Both the position numbers and the translations under genes were made by a program. A DNA stretch of 64,000 nt from Paracoccus sp. Z118. Its GTDB lineage: Bacteria > Pseudomonadota > Alphaproteobacteria > Rhodobacterales > Rhodobacteraceae. Positions 38,025-50,697 of this stretch are shown piece by piece. The notes below the pieces were generated by a model that ran no database searches, was not told the origin of the DNA, and saw nothing but the letters and a program-made list of their open reading frames with translations. The stretch covers positions 62,001 to 126,000 of the forward strand of contig NZ_JAHQZU010000007.1 in the NCBI RefSeq assembly GCF_019061185.1. The letters run 5' to 3'. How positions within the stretch are numbered: the first letter of the stretch is position 1; the number at the start of each line of letters is the position of its first letter.

Positions 38025-38582
38025 ATGATCCGCAAGATCCTGCCACTGCTGCTGACGCTGCTGGCCTTCGTCGCCGGCGCGGGCGCGGGCGACTACCTGC
38101 GCGGCGCCGGGGCGCAGGCTGCCGGTTCGGACGTTGAGGCCGCGAACGCCTCGCCCACGGACATCCATGCCGGGAAGGCCGCGCCCGCCAATGGGCACGG
38201 CAAGGCCGCTGCGCCCGCCACCGGCCATGGCGCCGCAGCGTCCGCGACGGACAGCGGGGAGACGGCATGGTTCAGGTTTCCGCAGCAGTTCTTCGTGCCG
38301 ATCATGCGCAACGGGCGGCTCGGATCGACAATGGTGCTGAGCCTGTCGCTGGAACTGCCAGCCGAAGCCACCGAGGCCGCCAATGCGCGCGAGATCAAGC
38401 TGCGCGACGCGCTGCTGCGGCAGTTGCTGATCCACGCCAATACCGGCGGCTTCGACGGCAACTTCACCGCCGAGCCGGCGCTGCGGGTGCTGCGCGCCGA
38501 TCTCGCCCGGACCGCTCAGGCAGTGATTCCCGAGGTCACCGCCGTGCTGATCGGCGACATCGCCCGGCAGGAGGCGCATTGA
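38025..38582 (+). CDS. fliL: FliL-like flagellar membrane protein
   Basis: The 185-residue product has one N-terminal membrane span (about 5-24). A low-complexity Ala/Gly/His linker (about 30-80; repeated HGKAAAPATGHGAA) follows, then a periplasmic domain with FRFPQQFFVPIMRNGRLGST, NAREIKLRDALLRQLLIHAN and a LIGDIARQE end. Single-span topology, the LRDALL helix and the position after flgH fit FliL, which stabilises stator units, but identity is modest. It starts 10 bases after flgH. Confidence 0.55.
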   Translation: MIRKILPLLLTLLAFVAGAGAGDYLRGAGAQAAGSDVEAANASPTDIHAGKAAPANGHGKAAAPATGHGAAASATDSGETAWFRFPQQFFVPIMRNGRLGSTMVLSLSLELPAEATEAANAREIKLRDALLRQLLIHANTGGFDGNFTAEPALRVLRADLARTAQAVIPEVTAVLIGDIARQEAH

Positions 38583-38683
38583 CTAGCTACCGCAGCGCCT
38601 CCCACGGCAGCGGCGCGGCGAACCAGTCGGCGTCATCGGCTCTCCCTCTGGCGGGACCGGGCGGGATTCGTTAGCGCAGCGTC

Positions 38684-39682
38684 ATGCCACATGACCCGCC
38701 GCCCGTTTCGATGCCCTCTGTCCCGCGCCCCGATGCCACGGCCCCACTCACGGCGCGTGTGGCAATCCTGCTCGCGAGCTTCGACGGGGGCCGCTTCATC
38801 GGCGCGCAGCTGGACAGCCTCGCCGCGCAGGGGTGGCCTGACTGGCGGCTTGTGGTGTCGGACGACGGCTCGTCGGACGGCACCCGCGACATTGTCGGCG
38901 AATTCGCGCGCCGCCACCCAGACCGGGATATCCGGCTGGTCGATGGCCCGCGGCAGGGCGCGACGCGGAACTTCCTTTCGCTGCTGGAGCAGGCCGCGCC
39001 GGACGAATGGATCGCCTTCTGCGATCAGGACGATGCCTGGCTGCCGCAGCGGCTGGAGCGGGGGCTGCGGATGATCGGCGCCGCCAGCGGCCCGGCCGCC
39101 ACGTCCTCGCGCACCCTCATCTGCGATGATGCGCTGCGGCCCGTCACGCCCGCGCCGCTGTTCCGGCGGCCTCCGGCGTTCCGCAACGCGCTGGTGCAGG
39201 CCTGCCTGCCGGGCAACACGTTCCTTGCCAATCCGCAGGCGGCGGCGCTGCTGCGGGGCGGGGCCGCGGCCGCTGCGCAAGCGGGGGTCATCTCGCATGA
39301 CTGGTGGGCCTATCAGCTGCTGACCGGCGCGGGCGCGCTGGTCGTGCGCGATCCCGAGCCGACGGTGCTCTACCGCCAGCACCACGGCAACGTCATGGGC
39401 CGCAACGACACGCTGCGGGCCCGGCTCGCCCGGATCGCGATGCTCGGATCGGGGGATTACGGCGGCTGGCTGCAGGCCAATATCCGCGCGTTGCAGGGCG
39501 CGCGGGGCTTGCTCACGCCGGAGAATGCCGCGCTGCTGGACTGCTTCGAAGCCGCCCTTGCCGCGCCCGGCCCGCTGGCCGCCGCGCGACTCAAGCGGAT
39601 GGGACTTCATCGCCAGACCGCGGCAGGAACACTGGCCTTGCTGGTTGCCGCCGCTGCGGGGAAACTGCGTCCCGTGGCGTGA
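38684..39682 (+). CDS. Family 2 glycosyltransferase
   Basis: The 332-residue product has the GT-A fold core: VAILLASFDGGRFIGAQLDS, VSDDGSSDGTRDIV and WIAFCDQDDAWLP with the DQDD metal site (about residue 110). ISHDWWAYQLLTGAGALVV and TVLYRQHHGNVMGRN are frequent in rhamnosyl/glycosyl transferases of surface polysaccharides. There is no membrane span. It starts about 100 bases after the FliL-like gene. Two ATGs (38684, 38711) are possible; 38684 is used. The acceptor sugar is unknown. Confidence 0.85.
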   Translation: MPHDPPPVSMPSVPRPDATAPLTARVAILLASFDGGRFIGAQLDSLAAQGWPDWRLVVSDDGSSDGTRDIVGEFARRHPDRDIRLVDGPRQGATRNFLSLLEQAAPDEWIAFCDQDDAWLPQRLERGLRMIGAASGPAATSSRTLICDDALRPVTPAPLFRRPPAFRNALVQACLPGNTFLANPQAAALLRGGAAAAAQAGVISHDWWAYQLLTGAGALVVRDPEPTVLYRQHHGNVMGRNDTLRARLARIAMLGSGDYGGWLQANIRALQGARGLLTPENAALLDCFEAALAAPGPLAAARLKRMGLHRQTAAGTLALLVAAAAGKLRPVA

Positions 39683-39852
39683 GGCCGGCACTCGGGGCCG
39701 CAAACCCGCACCCCGTCACCGTTCGGGGAAGTTGCGAGCCGCCGACGAGAGCCGGACAGGATCGGCGTCCGTTCTGCGCAGACCCGTCAGGCACCGATCG
39801 GCAATGACCCCCAAGCAGTGAATGCGGAACCGCCCCTGCCTGCGCGGCTGTC

Positions 39853-42558
<2,706 letters not shown>

Positions 42559-42755
42559 GTTGTCCTTCGTGACGGGAACGCGCGGGTGTTGCCACTTGCC
42601 CGCACCGAGCCCCATGCCCTATCTACGAGGCCGGAAAAGCGGCGGCGGGCGCGCATGATTTCGGTTGCGCCGGATGTAGGCTCGGCCCGCCGCCCTGTCA
42701 ACGCCGCGCCCATCAACTGGCCGATATCACGCGGCCGCCCCCGAAAGGAAATCCA

Positions 42756-43592
42756 TTGATCCGTCCGATGCTTGCCGCCCTGGCCCTTTCCGCCGCCACG
42801 CTCGGCGCCCCCGCAATGGCACAGGACGCCGCGACCGTGGTGGCGACCGTCAACGGCGAGCCGGTGACTCTGGGCCAGATGATCGCCATGCGCGGCTCGC
42901 TGAATCCGCAGATGACGGCCGGGATGAACGACCAGCAGCTCTGGGACATGATCCTGGACCAGATGATCCGCCAGACCGCCGTGGCGCAGGAAGCCGCCGG
43001 TGACCTGTCGCCCCGCGACGAGGCCGTGCTGGAGCTTGAACGCCGCGGCTATCTGTCCACCGCCGTGCTGGAAGGGCTGGCCGAGGCCGAGCCGTCCGAA
43101 GACGAGCTGCGCGCCGCCTATGACGCCGCCTTCGGCGAGAGCGCCGCGCCGAAGGTCGAATACAACGCCGCCCATATCCTCGTGGAGACCGAGGACGAGG
43201 CGAAGACCATCGTTGAGGAACTCGCGGGCGGCGCCGATTTCGGCACGCTGGCCGAGGAACGCTCCACCGACAACTCGTCGGCCAACAAGGGCGATCTGGG
43301 CTGGTTCACCCCCGAGATGATGGTCCAGCCCTTCGCCGAGGCCGTGGTGGCGCTGGAGCCCGGCGAGATTTCGGCCCCGGTGCAGTCGCAGTTCGGCTGG
43401 CACGTCATCCGGCTGATCGAGGAGCGCACGCAGGAAGCCCCGGCCTTCGACGAGGTCCGCGACCAGCTTGCCCTGCAGGTCCGCCGCGACCGGGTGCAGG
43501 CCGAGATCGACGGGCTGTTCGAGGCCGCGACGGTCGAGACGACCGAGGGAATCGACCCCGCGCTGATGAACAGCACCGAACTTCTGGACTGA
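42756..43592 (+). CDS. Periplasmic parvulin-type peptidyl-prolyl isomerase
   Basis: Folding catalyst of exported proteins (PpiC/SurA-like). The 278-residue product has a signal peptide (about residues 1-23, PAMAQ), and an N-terminal helical domain with SRLP-like ATVNGEPVTLGQMIAMRG. The parvulin domain (about 135-230) has YNAAHILVETEDEAK, FGTLAEERSTD, KGDLGWFTPEMMV and QFGWHVIRLIEE. The start is TTG at 42756, a few bases after GAAAGGAA; the next ATG (42768) is too far from that site. It is divergent from secA, a known arrangement in Rhodobacterales, and is followed by argJ after 9 bases. Confidence 0.9.
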   Translation: MIRPMLAALALSAATLGAPAMAQDAATVVATVNGEPVTLGQMIAMRGSLNPQMTAGMNDQQLWDMILDQMIRQTAVAQEAAGDLSPRDEAVLELERRGYLSTAVLEGLAEAEPSEDELRAAYDAAFGESAAPKVEYNAAHILVETEDEAKTIVEELAGGADFGTLAEERSTDNSSANKGDLGWFTPEMMVQPFAEAVVALEPGEISAPVQSQFGWHVIRLIEERTQEAPAFDEVRDQLALQVRRDRVQAEIDGLFEAATVETTEGIDPALMNSTELLD

Positions 43593-43601
43593 GGGGCGGA
43601 G

Positions 43602-44966
43602 ATGGCCAAGGACGATTCGAAGGCGGCGAAGAAGGCCGCGAAGGCCGAGGCGAAGGCCGCCAAGGAAGCCGCGAAGGCGGAACGCGCGGCGAAAAAGGGC
43701 AAGGGGGCCGCCCCGGCGGCGAAGAAGCTAGCCGTCTCGCCGCTCGCCCCGGCCGCGTTCCCCGAGCTGCCGGTGATCGCCGGGGTGGAGTTCGCGGCGG
43801 GCGCGGCGGGCGTGAAATATCAGGGCCGCACCGACGTGATGCTGGTGCGCCTCGCGCCCGGCACCTCGATCGCCGGGGCGTTCACGAAGTCATCGACCCG
43901 CGCGGCGTCGATTCTCGACTGCCAGGCCAAGCTGAAGGGCGCGCAGGACAGCGCCTCGGGCGCGGCGATCATCGTGAACTCGGGCAACGCCAACGCCTTC
44001 ACCGGCGCGCAGGGCCAGAAGGGCGTCGATACCGTCACCGGCGCGGTGGCGCAGGCGCTGGAGATCCCGGCGAATCGGGTCTTTTCCAGCTCGACCGGCG
44101 TGATCGGCGAACCGCTCCCCGCCGCGAAGATCGCGGGCGTGGTGGGTGTTCTGACTGGCGCGCTGAACGATCAGGGAATCGCCGGCGCCGCCCGCGCGAT
44201 CATGACGACCGACACCTTCCCCAAGGGCGCCAGCGCCGAGATCGAGGGCGACGGCGGCACCATCCGCATCGCCGGGATCGCCAAGGGCTCGGGCATGATC
44301 GCGCCCGACATGGCGACGATGCTGGTCTATATCTTCACCGACGCGGCCATTGCGCCGAAGCTGCTGCAGCACATGGTTTCGAAGCATGTGGACGACACCT
44401 TCAACGCGATCACGGTGGACAGCGACACCTCGACCAGCGACGCGCTGATCGTGGCGGCGACGGGGAAATCCCCTGCAAAGCCCCTTGAGGATATGCGCGC
44501 CAAGCCCGCCCGCGATTTTTCCGCCGCGCTCCACAAGGTCATGCTGGACCTCGCGCAGCAGGTGGTGATGGACGGCGAGGGCGCGACCAAGTTCGTCGAG
44601 ATCCAGGTGCGCGGCGCGACGACGCGCGAGGATGCTCACGCCGTGGCGATGTCGGTGGCGAACTCGCCGCTGGTCAAGACCGCCATCGCCGGCGAGGACG
44701 CCAATTGGGGCCGCATCGTGGCCGCCGTCGGCAAGTCCGGCGCGCAGGCGGATCGCGACAAGCTGTCGATCCGGTTCGGCGACATCGTGGTGGCCGAGAA
44801 TGGCTGGCGCGCGCCGGGCTATGACGAGGCCGAGACCAGCGCCTACATGAAGAACGACCGGCTGGTGATCGGCATCGACCTCGGCATCGGCCGGTTCGAC
44901 CGGACGGTGTGGACCTGCGATCTGACGCATGGCTACATCGACATCAACGCCGATTACCGCTCGTGA
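43602..44966 (+). CDS. argJ: Bifunctional glutamate N-acetyltransferase / amino-acid acetyltransferase
   Basis: Recycles the acetyl group between N-acetylornithine and glutamate in arginine synthesis. The precursor cuts itself into alpha and beta chains. The 454-residue product contains AFTKSSTRAASILDCQAKL, IIVNSGNANAFTGAQG and the cleavage site MIAPDMATMLVY with nucleophile Thr (about residue 235). GEDANWGRIVAAVGKSG and a YRS C-terminus are also present. The first 43 residues form a Lys/Ala helix of KAAK/EAKAAK repeats not present in most ArgJ proteins. mutT starts within its stop codon. Confidence 0.95.
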   Translation: MAKDDSKAAKKAAKAEAKAAKEAAKAERAAKKGKGAAPAAKKLAVSPLAPAAFPELPVIAGVEFAAGAAGVKYQGRTDVMLVRLAPGTSIAGAFTKSSTRAASILDCQAKLKGAQDSASGAAIIVNSGNANAFTGAQGQKGVDTVTGAVAQALEIPANRVFSSSTGVIGEPLPAAKIAGVVGVLTGALNDQGIAGAARAIMTTDTFPKGASAEIEGDGGTIRIAGIAKGSGMIAPDMATMLVYIFTDAAIAPKLLQHMVSKHVDDTFNAITVDSDTSTSDALIVAATGKSPAKPLEDMRAKPARDFSAALHKVMLDLAQQVVMDGEGATKFVEIQVRGATTREDAHAVAMSVANSPLVKTAIAGEDANWGRIVAAVGKSGAQADRDKLSIRFGDIVVAENGWRAPGYDEAETSAYMKNDRLVIGIDLGIGRFDRTVWTCDLTHGYIDINADYRS

Positions 44967-45379
44967 CCCCTGCCCCGGAAAAGCCGCTGCTGCTGGTGGC
45001 GGCCGTCGCGCTGATCGACCCCGAGGGCCGCGTGCTGCTGGCACAGCGGCCCGAGGGCAAGGCGATGGCCGGGCTGTGGGAGTTTCCGGGCGGCAAGGTC
45101 GATCCGGGAGAGACGCCCGAGGCGGCGCTGATCCGCGAACTGGACGAGGAGCTGGGGATCGAGACCTGGAACTCCTGCCTCGCCCCGCTGACCTTCGCCA
45201 GCCACTCCTATGAGCATTTCCACCTGCTGATGCCGCTGTTCGCCTGCCGCCGCTGGAACGGGGTGCCGCATGGGCGCGAGGGGCAGGCGCTCGCCTGGGT
45301 CCGGGCCGCCAATCTGCGGGATTACCCGATGCCGCCCGCCGATCTGCCGCTGGTGCCGATCCTGCGGGACTGGCTGTAA
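44963..45379 (+). CDS. mutT: 8-oxo-dGTP diphosphatase MutT
   Basis: Nudix hydrolase that clears oxidised guanine nucleotides. The 138-residue product has the full Nudix box GGKVDPGETPEAALIRELDE followed by ELGI (about residues 42-65), and RVLLAQRPEGKAMAGLWEFP before it, typical of MutT. The C-terminal PADLPLVPILRDWL ends the fold. The start is GTG at 44963 overlapping the argJ stop. ppiC-argJ-mutT form an operon. Confidence 0.9.
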   Translation: MTPAPEKPLLLVAAVALIDPEGRVLLAQRPEGKAMAGLWEFPGGKVDPGETPEAALIRELDEELGIETWNSCLAPLTFASHSYEHFHLLMPLFACRRWNGVPHGREGQALAWVRAANLRDYPMPPADLPLVPILRDWL

Positions 45380-45520
45380 GGGGCTCAACTGCGGCGGCGC
45401 TGCAACAGTTCCACCTTAGCGCGAAAAAATTTGCCCCGATTCCGGCCGTTGACGGTTTCTTAGTTAATTCCAGTCAGTGTCGGCGTCATATTGGTGTCAC
45501 AGGGGCAAGGAGTAAGCGCC

Positions 45521-45658
45521 ATGATTCGAACCATAACCATCGGCAGCTGTATTTCGGTGCAGGGTCAGTTCGAAGGCGAACTGGGCGATGGCCGGATCGC
45601 CGTGCGCGTGGGCCAGCAGACCTATCAGGGCAAGCCGGTCGCGCAGAAAGCGGCGTGA
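45521..45658 (+). CDS. Small 45-residue protein of unknown function
   Basis: A short gene encoding 45 residues, starting MIRTITIGSCISVQGQFEG and ending QTYQGKPVAQKAA. A strong ribosome-binding site (GCAAGGAGTAAGCGCC) precedes the ATG and a 14-bp terminator stem follows the stop. I recall similar short proteins (MIRTxTIGxCxSVQG) in Rhodobacterales, but the function is unknown. The residues suggest a small beta-barrel-like fold (GRIAVRVGQQTYQG). About 140 bases of AT-richer sequence containing TTGACG (45449-45454) separate it from mutT, probably a promoter. Confidence 0.65.
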   Translation: MIRTITIGSCISVQGQFEGELGDGRIAVRVGQQTYQGKPVAQKAA

Positions 45659-45680
45659 TCGCGGCCAACGGGCAGAGATG

Positions 45681-45716
45681 ATGAAGCGGGCCGGGCGCAA
45701 GTCCGGCCCGCTTCAT
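45681..45716. terminator. Strong bidirectional-type hairpin after the 45-residue gene
   Basis: ATGAAGCGGGCCGG (45681-45694) pairs perfectly with CCGGCCCGCTTCAT (45703-45716), a 14-bp stem with an 8-base loop. Confidence 0.75.
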
Positions 45717-45764
45717 TCTGGCCGGTGTCCGAAGGGCTGCGCCCCTGCCAACCCTCCGCGCCAT

Positions 45765-45794
45765 GAAAAAGGCGGCCCGAACCGGACCGCCTTT
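45765..45794 (-). terminator. Rho-independent terminator of the rimP-nusA-infB operon
   Basis: On the minus strand AAAGGCGG (45794-45787) pairs with CCGCCTTT (45775-45768), followed by TTC. It is about 20 bases past the infB stop. Confidence 0.75.
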
Positions 45795-45814
45795 CATTCT
45801 TTTCTCGGGAATGG

Positions 45815-48364
45815 TCAGAGCGTGCGCTCGACCTCCTCGCGCTCGAAGATCTCGATCACGTCGCCCTTGCGGATGTCGTCGTAATTCTCGAACGCCATGC
45901 CGCATTCCTGACCCGACTGGACCTCGCGCACCTCGTCCTTGAAGCGCTTGAGCGTCTTCAGCGTGCCTTCGTGAATCACCACGTTGTCGCGCAGCAGACG
46001 CACCCCGGCCGAACGGCGGGCAACGCCCTCCGTGACGAGACAGCCGGCGACGTTGCCGACGCCCGTGACGCGGAACACTTCGCGGATCTCGGCATAGCCG
46101 ATGAAGTTCTCGCGCACCTCCGCCGACAGAAGGCCCGAGGCCGCCGCCTTGATGTCGTCGATCAGGTCGTAGATGATCGAGTAGTAGCGGATCTCGACGC
46201 CCTTCTGGTTCGCGGCGTTCCGCGCCGGCGCGTTCGCGCGGACGTTGAAGCCGATGACCGGCGCACTCGACGCCTCGGCAAGGCCGATGTCGGATTCGGT
46301 GATCGCACCCACGCCGTAATGCAGGACGCGGACGCGGACCTCGTCGTTGCCGACCTTCTCCAGCGCCTGGACGATGGCCTCGGCCGAACCCTGAACGTCG
46401 GCCTTCACCACCACCGGAAGTTCGGCCACGCTCTCGTCGGCCTTGGCCTTCGCCATCAGCTCCTGCAGCGTGGTCGCGGCGCCCGCGGCGGCGCGTTTGT
46501 CCTTGGCGGCCTGGCTGCGGTAATCCGCGATCTCGCGGGCCTGCGCCTCGGTCTCGACGACGTTCAGCACGTCGCCCGCCTCGGGCGTGCCGTTGAGCCC
46601 CAGCACCTCGACCGGGACCGAGGGGCCGGCTTCGCTGACCCGCGCGCCCTTGTCGTCGATCAGCGCGCGGACCTTGCCCCACTGCTCGCCGACGACGAAG
46701 ATGTCGCCCTGCTTCAGCGTGCCGGTCTGGACCAGAACGGTCGCGACCGGGCCGCGGCCCACGTCCAGCTTGGCCTCGATCACGGCGCCGAGCGCGGCGC
46801 GATCGGGGTTGGCGCGCAGTTCCAGGATTTCCGCCTGCAGCGCGATGGCCTCAAGCAGCTGGTCGATCCCCTGCCCGGTATGAGCCGAGACTTCGACATC
46901 CTGCACCTCGCCCGACATCGCCTCGACGACGACCTCATGCTGCAGCAGGTCCGTGCGGACCTTCTGCGGGTTGGCGGCCGGCTTGTCGATCTTGTTGATC
47001 GCCACGATCATCGGAACGCCCGCGGCCTTGGCGTGGTTGATCGCCTCGACCGTCTGCGGCATCACCGCGTCGTCGGCGGCCACCACCAGCACCACGATGT
47101 CGGTCACGTTCGCGCCCCGCGCCCGCATGGACGTGAAGGCGGCGTGGCCCGGCGTGTCGAGGAAGGTCAGGATCGAGCCGGAATCGGTCTTCACCTGATA
47201 GGCGCCGATATGCTGGGTGATCCCGCCCGCCTCGCCGGAAACGACGTTGGCCTGGCGGATACGGTCCAGCAGCGAGGTCTTGCCGTGGTCCACATGGCCC
47301 ATGATCGTGATGATCGGGGCGCGCGGCTGCAGGTCCTCGGCCGCATCCTCTTCGGTATGCAGCGCCTGCTCCACGTCGGCGTCGCTGACGCGCACGGTCT
47401 TGTGGCCGAATTCCTCGATCACCAGCTCGGCGGTGTCGGCATCGATGGTCTGGTTGGCGGTGACCATCATGCCCATCTTCATCAGCGACTTGATGACGTC
47501 GGCTACCCGCTCGGCCATCCGGTTCGCCAGCTCGCTGACGACGATGGTTTCCGGCAGCTGCACGTCGCGCACCTGCTTTTCGGCGCGATGGGCCTGACCC
47601 AGCGCTTTGGCGCGGGCCTTTTCCTGCTTGCGCTTCATCGCGGCAAGGCTGCGCGTGCGCCCGCCTTCGCCGCCCGAAAGGGCCTGCGACAGCGACAGGC
47701 GGCCGGTGCGGCGGTTGTCCTCGGCCTTGGCCTTGGCTTTCGCGTCGCTGTCGCCGCCGGTGTCGCGGCGGTCGCGGTCGGTGCGGCGCGGGCCGGTGGC
47801 GACGCCCGGCTTTTCGGCGCGGGCGGCGGCGGCTTCGGCAGCGGCGCGGTCGGCGGGGGCCGCCTGGGCGGGCTTCGCCGTGACCTCGGCCTTCTTCTGG
47901 GCGCGGATGCGGGCCTCTTCGGCCTTGCGGGCGTCCTCTTCGGCCTTGGCGCGCAGGGCTTCCTCGCGCTCGCGCTCCTCACGCTCCTTCGCCTCGATCT
48001 CGGCGCGGCGGCGGTCGCGTTCTTCCTCGCGGGCCTTTTCCTCGGCGGCGCGGGCGGCGGCTTCACCGGCCTCGCGCGCCTTCGCGGCGGCGAGCGCCTT
48101 CAGGCGCCGCTCCATCTCCACTTCGGAGATCCCGGCGGGGCGTTTCGAGGGGTCCGAAGCAACCGCGGCGGGCGAGTTCGGACGGTGCACGACCCCTCCG
48201 GCACCTGCGGCGCCGGGCTTGGGCACGACGACCCGCTTGCGCTTGGTCTCGACCACCACGTTGTGGGTCCGGCCGTGGCTGAAGCTCTGCTTCACCTGAC
48301 CCGACCGGCCGCCACCCAGACCGCCGCCAACACCCAGGGGTTTCTTTCCGTCTTTATCGCTCAT
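45815..48364 (-). CDS. infB: Translation initiation factor IF-2
   Basis: GTPase that delivers initiator tRNA to the ribosome. The 849-residue product has a long charged N-terminal domain (about 1-340), with Ala/Glu/Arg coiled-coil repeats around residues 85-190. The G domain (about 350-520) has [20 protein letters not shown] and NKIDKP. Domains II to IV follow, including [19 protein letters not shown] at the end. The ATG at 48364 ([12 protein letters not shown]) overlaps the end of ylxR by 11 bases; an ATG at 48403 is rejected. Confidence 0.97.
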   Translation of the reverse strand: MSDKDGKKPLGVGGGLGGGRSGQVKQSFSHGRTHNVVVETKRKRVVVPKPGAAGAGGVVHRPNSPAAVASDPSKRPAGISEVEMERRLKALAAAKAREAGEAAARAAEEKAREEERDRRRAEIEAKEREEREREEALRAKAEEDARKAEEARIRAQKKAEVTAKPAQAAPADRAAAEAAAARAEKPGVATGPRRTDRDRRDTGGDSDAKAKAKAEDNRRTGRLSLSQALSGGEGGRTRSLAAMKRKQEKARAKALGQAHRAEKQVRDVQLPETIVVSELANRMAERVADVIKSLMKMGMMVTANQTIDADTAELVIEEFGHKTVRVSDADVEQALHTEEDAAEDLQPRAPIITIMGHVDHGKTSLLDRIRQANVVSGEAGGITQHIGAYQVKTDSGSILTFLDTPGHAAFTSMRARGANVTDIVVLVVAADDAVMPQTVEAINHAKAAGVPMIVAINKIDKPAANPQKVRTDLLQHEVVVEAMSGEVQDVEVSAHTGQGIDQLLEAIALQAEILELRANPDRAALGAVIEAKLDVGRGPVATVLVQTGTLKQGDIFVVGEQWGKVRALIDDKGARVSEAGPSVPVEVLGLNGTPEAGDVLNVVETEAQAREIADYRSQAAKDKRAAAGAATTLQELMAKAKADESVAELPVVVKADVQGSAEAIVQALEKVGNDEVRVRVLHYGVGAITESDIGLAEASSAPVIGFNVRANAPARNAANQKGVEIRYYSIIYDLIDDIKAAASGLLSAEVRENFIGYAEIREVFRVTGVGNVAGCLVTEGVARRSAGVRLLRDNVVIHEGTLKTLKRFKDEVREVQSGQECGMAFENYDDIRKGDVIEIFEREEVERTL

Positions 48365-48992
48365 CCGTTCTCGAATCCTTCCCGGCAACCGAATTGCCGT
48401 CATGCCCGCGCAGACCGTTCAGTCGTGCGGCGTCCCGTATCACCTTGTCGGTCAGGCCCCCCGGCGCAAGCGCGCTGTGTATGACATGCGCGCGCCCGAA
48501 AGCCAAACCCAATTCCGATGCCGTAAGGCAGCCGAACCAGCGCCCGCCGGTCGGCGTCCATAATTTTCCCTTGCCGCGATCGGAGCCGTCGCTGGCCTGA
48601 AACAGGACCCTGGCCTTTCCATCGGCCAGCCAGCCCTTGACCTTCTCGAACCCCGCCACGGCCGATCCGGCCTTGCGTGACAGCGAGATCAGGTCGATCA
48701 CCCTGCGCGCCAAAGCCGCCTCGATCCCCGAGACGAGGTCGTCCGGTGCCTTTACATGGGCCTTCGCGCCACGGGAAAAAAGGCCCTTGTCGGAGGCTTT
48801 CTGCAACGCAGCCCTGTCCGACGTGACCCAGAAGCCCCGGCCCGGCAGCTTTTCCGCCAGATCGGGCACGACCATGCCATCGGGCCCCGCGACGAAGCGG
48901 ATCAGCCCGGCCTTCGGCTGCACCTCGCCGGTGACGAGGCAGCGCCGTTCCGCCGGCGCATCGCGGTCCTTTTCCCGGCCCCCGCGTGTCAA
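48354..48992 (-). CDS. ylxR: RNA-binding protein, YlxR (DUF448) plus L7Ae-like domain
   Basis: The 212-residue product starts with a YlxR domain (about 15-90; [36 protein letters not shown] and [10 protein letters not shown]). A second domain (about 95-190; [20 protein letters not shown] and [20 protein letters not shown]) resembles L7Ae/YlxQ kink-turn binders. In some Firmicutes these two domains are separate genes; the fused form is usual in alphaproteobacteria. It lies 16 bases after nusA and overlaps infB, so it shares their transcript. Confidence 0.85.
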   Translation of the reverse strand: MTRGGREKDRDAPAERRCLVTGEVQPKAGLIRFVAGPDGMVVPDLAEKLPGRGFWVTSDRAALQKASDKGLFSRGAKAHVKAPDDLVSGIEAALARRVIDLISLSRKAGSAVAGFEKVKGWLADGKARVLFQASDGSDRGKGKLWTPTGGRWFGCLTASELGLAFGRAHVIHSALAPGGLTDKVIRDAARLNGLRGHDGNSVAGKDSRTDER

Positions 48993-49008
48993 GCGACCAT
49001 CCGGGGCG

Positions 49009-50694
49009 TTACACCCCGGCCTCCTCGGTTGCAGCCGATTCGTCGCCTTCGCCTTCGTCTGCGGCCGGGTGCAGCTCGTCCGGGTCCACCCAGCCGAGCA
49101 TCACGCGCGCCGTCATCACCATGTCCTGCGCCTGTTCCAGCGTGACGCCGAACGGCTCCAGGATGCCGTCGTCCTTGACGCGCTGACCGTCCTGCGTGGT
49201 CCAGCCGCCGGCCAGTTCCCAGTCGGCGCAGGTGGCAAAGTCTTCCATCGTCTTGACGCCGTCCTTCGCCAGCGCCTCGAGCATCTGCGCGCTCAGCCCC
49301 TCGAACCCGACGAGGCTGTCCTCCAGCCCCAGCGCGCGGGCGTTTTCCAGCGCCTTGGCGTTCTGCGCCTCGATATAGTCGCGGGCGCGGGCCTGAAGCT
49401 CGTCGGCGGTGCCTTCGTCCACCCCGTCGATCGACAGAAGCTCGTCCTGATCGACATAGGCGACCTCTTCGAGGTTGGTGAAGCCCTCGGCGACCAGCAG
49501 CTGGGCGAAGAATTCGTCCAGATCCAGCGTGTCCATGAACAGCTGCGTCCGGGCGTTGAACTCGGCCTGACGGCGTTTGGATTCCTCTTCCTCGGTGAGG
49601 ATGTCGATGTCGAGCCCGGTCAGCTGCGACGCCAGCCGCACGTTCTGGCCGCGCCGGCCGATGGCCAGCGAAAGCTGCTCTTCCGGCACCACGACCTCGA
49701 TCCGGGCCGCGTCGGGATCGACGACGACCTTGGCGACCTCGGCCGGCTGCAGCGCGTTCACGAGGAACGTCGCCTGATCCTCGGACCACGGGATGATGTC
49801 GATCTTTTCGCCCTGCAACTCGCCCACGACGGCCTGAACGCGGCTGCCGCGCATCCCGACGCAGGCGCCGACCGGGTCGATGGAGTTGTCGTAGCTGATG
49901 ACCGCGATCTTCGCGCGCGAGCCCGGATCGCGGGCGCAGGCCTTGATCTCGATCACGCCGTCATAGATTTCCGGCACTTCCATCTTGAACAGCTCGGCCA
50001 TGAACTGCGGGTCGGTGCGCGACAGGAAGATCTGCGGGCCGCGCGTCTCGCGGCGCACATCCTTGACATAGGCGCGGATGCGGTCGTTCGGGCGATAGCT
50101 TTCGCGGCCGATCTTCTCGTTGCGGCGCAGGATCGCCTCGCCCCGGCCCACGTCCACGATGATGTTGCCGTATTCCTCGCGCTTGACGATGCCGTTGATG
50201 ATCGTGCCGGCGCGGTCCTTGAATTCCTCATACTGGCGATCACGCTCGGCCTCGCGGACGCGCTGAAGGATCACCTGCTTGGCCGATTGCGCGGCGATCC
50301 GGCCCAGCTCGACCGGGGGCACCTGCTCCTCGAACACGTCGCCCACCTGCGGGCCGCCCGCGAAATCGGTCAGCGGCGCGCCGCCCCGCAGCCAGCGGGC
50401 CTGACCCTTGGCCGGCTCGAAATAGGGCTTGGCGTCGGCGGCGCTGAACTGGGCCTGGTAGTTCTCGAGTTCCTCGTCCTCGACCACGGTGCGGACGCGG
50501 GTGAAATACGCGTTGCCGGTCTTGCGGTCGATCACCACCCGGATGTCCATTTCCGCGCCATAGCGGGACTTGGCCGCGCGGGCGAGGCTGTCCTCCATCG
50601 CCTCGATCACGAGGCCGGGGTCGATCATCTTCTCGCGCGCGACCGCCTCGGCGGTTTGCAGCAGTTCAAGCTGGTTGGCAGAGGTGATGGCCAT
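49009..50694 (-). CDS. nusA: Transcription termination/antitermination factor NusA
   Basis: RNA polymerase-binding factor that affects pausing, termination and antitermination. The 561-residue product has an N-terminal polymerase-binding domain (1-125), then an S1 domain (about 135-200; VGDVFEEQV and [20 protein letters not shown]). Two KH domains follow ([20 protein letters not shown] and [18 protein letters not shown]). The C-terminal part holds two helical repeats ([20 protein letters not shown] and [14 protein letters not shown]) and an acidic tail. The ATG at 50694 follows GGAGTGATTG; the codon before it is TTG, an unlikely start. It lies three bases after rimP. Confidence 0.97.
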   Translation of the reverse strand: MAITSANQLELLQTAEAVAREKMIDPGLVIEAMEDSLARAAKSRYGAEMDIRVVIDRKTGNAYFTRVRTVVEDEELENYQAQFSAADAKPYFEPAKGQARWLRGGAPLTDFAGGPQVGDVFEEQVPPVELGRIAAQSAKQVILQRVREAERDRQYEEFKDRAGTIINGIVKREEYGNIIVDVGRGEAILRRNEKIGRESYRPNDRIRAYVKDVRRETRGPQIFLSRTDPQFMAELFKMEVPEIYDGVIEIKACARDPGSRAKIAVISYDNSIDPVGACVGMRGSRVQAVVGELQGEKIDIIPWSEDQATFLVNALQPAEVAKVVVDPDAARIEVVVPEEQLSLAIGRRGQNVRLASQLTGLDIDILTEEEESKRRQAEFNARTQLFMDTLDLDEFFAQLLVAEGFTNLEEVAYVDQDELLSIDGVDEGTADELQARARDYIEAQNAKALENARALGLEDSLVGFEGLSAQMLEALAKDGVKTMEDFATCADWELAGGWTTQDGQRVKDDGILEPFGVTLEQAQDMVMTARVMLGWVDPDELHPAADEGEGDESAATEEAGV

Positions 50695-50697
50695 CAA

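Noticed and set aside
43618..43730. Tandem DNA repeat or CRISPR-like array at the argJ start
   Set aside because: The repeating AAGGC/GCGAAGG units are codons for Lys/Ala in a reading frame and have no regular spacers.
45971..48484. 837-codon open frame opposite infB
   Set aside because: Shadow of the charged N-terminal repeats of IF-2; composition (Leu/Gly/Asp/His-rich) is the complement of the real gene.
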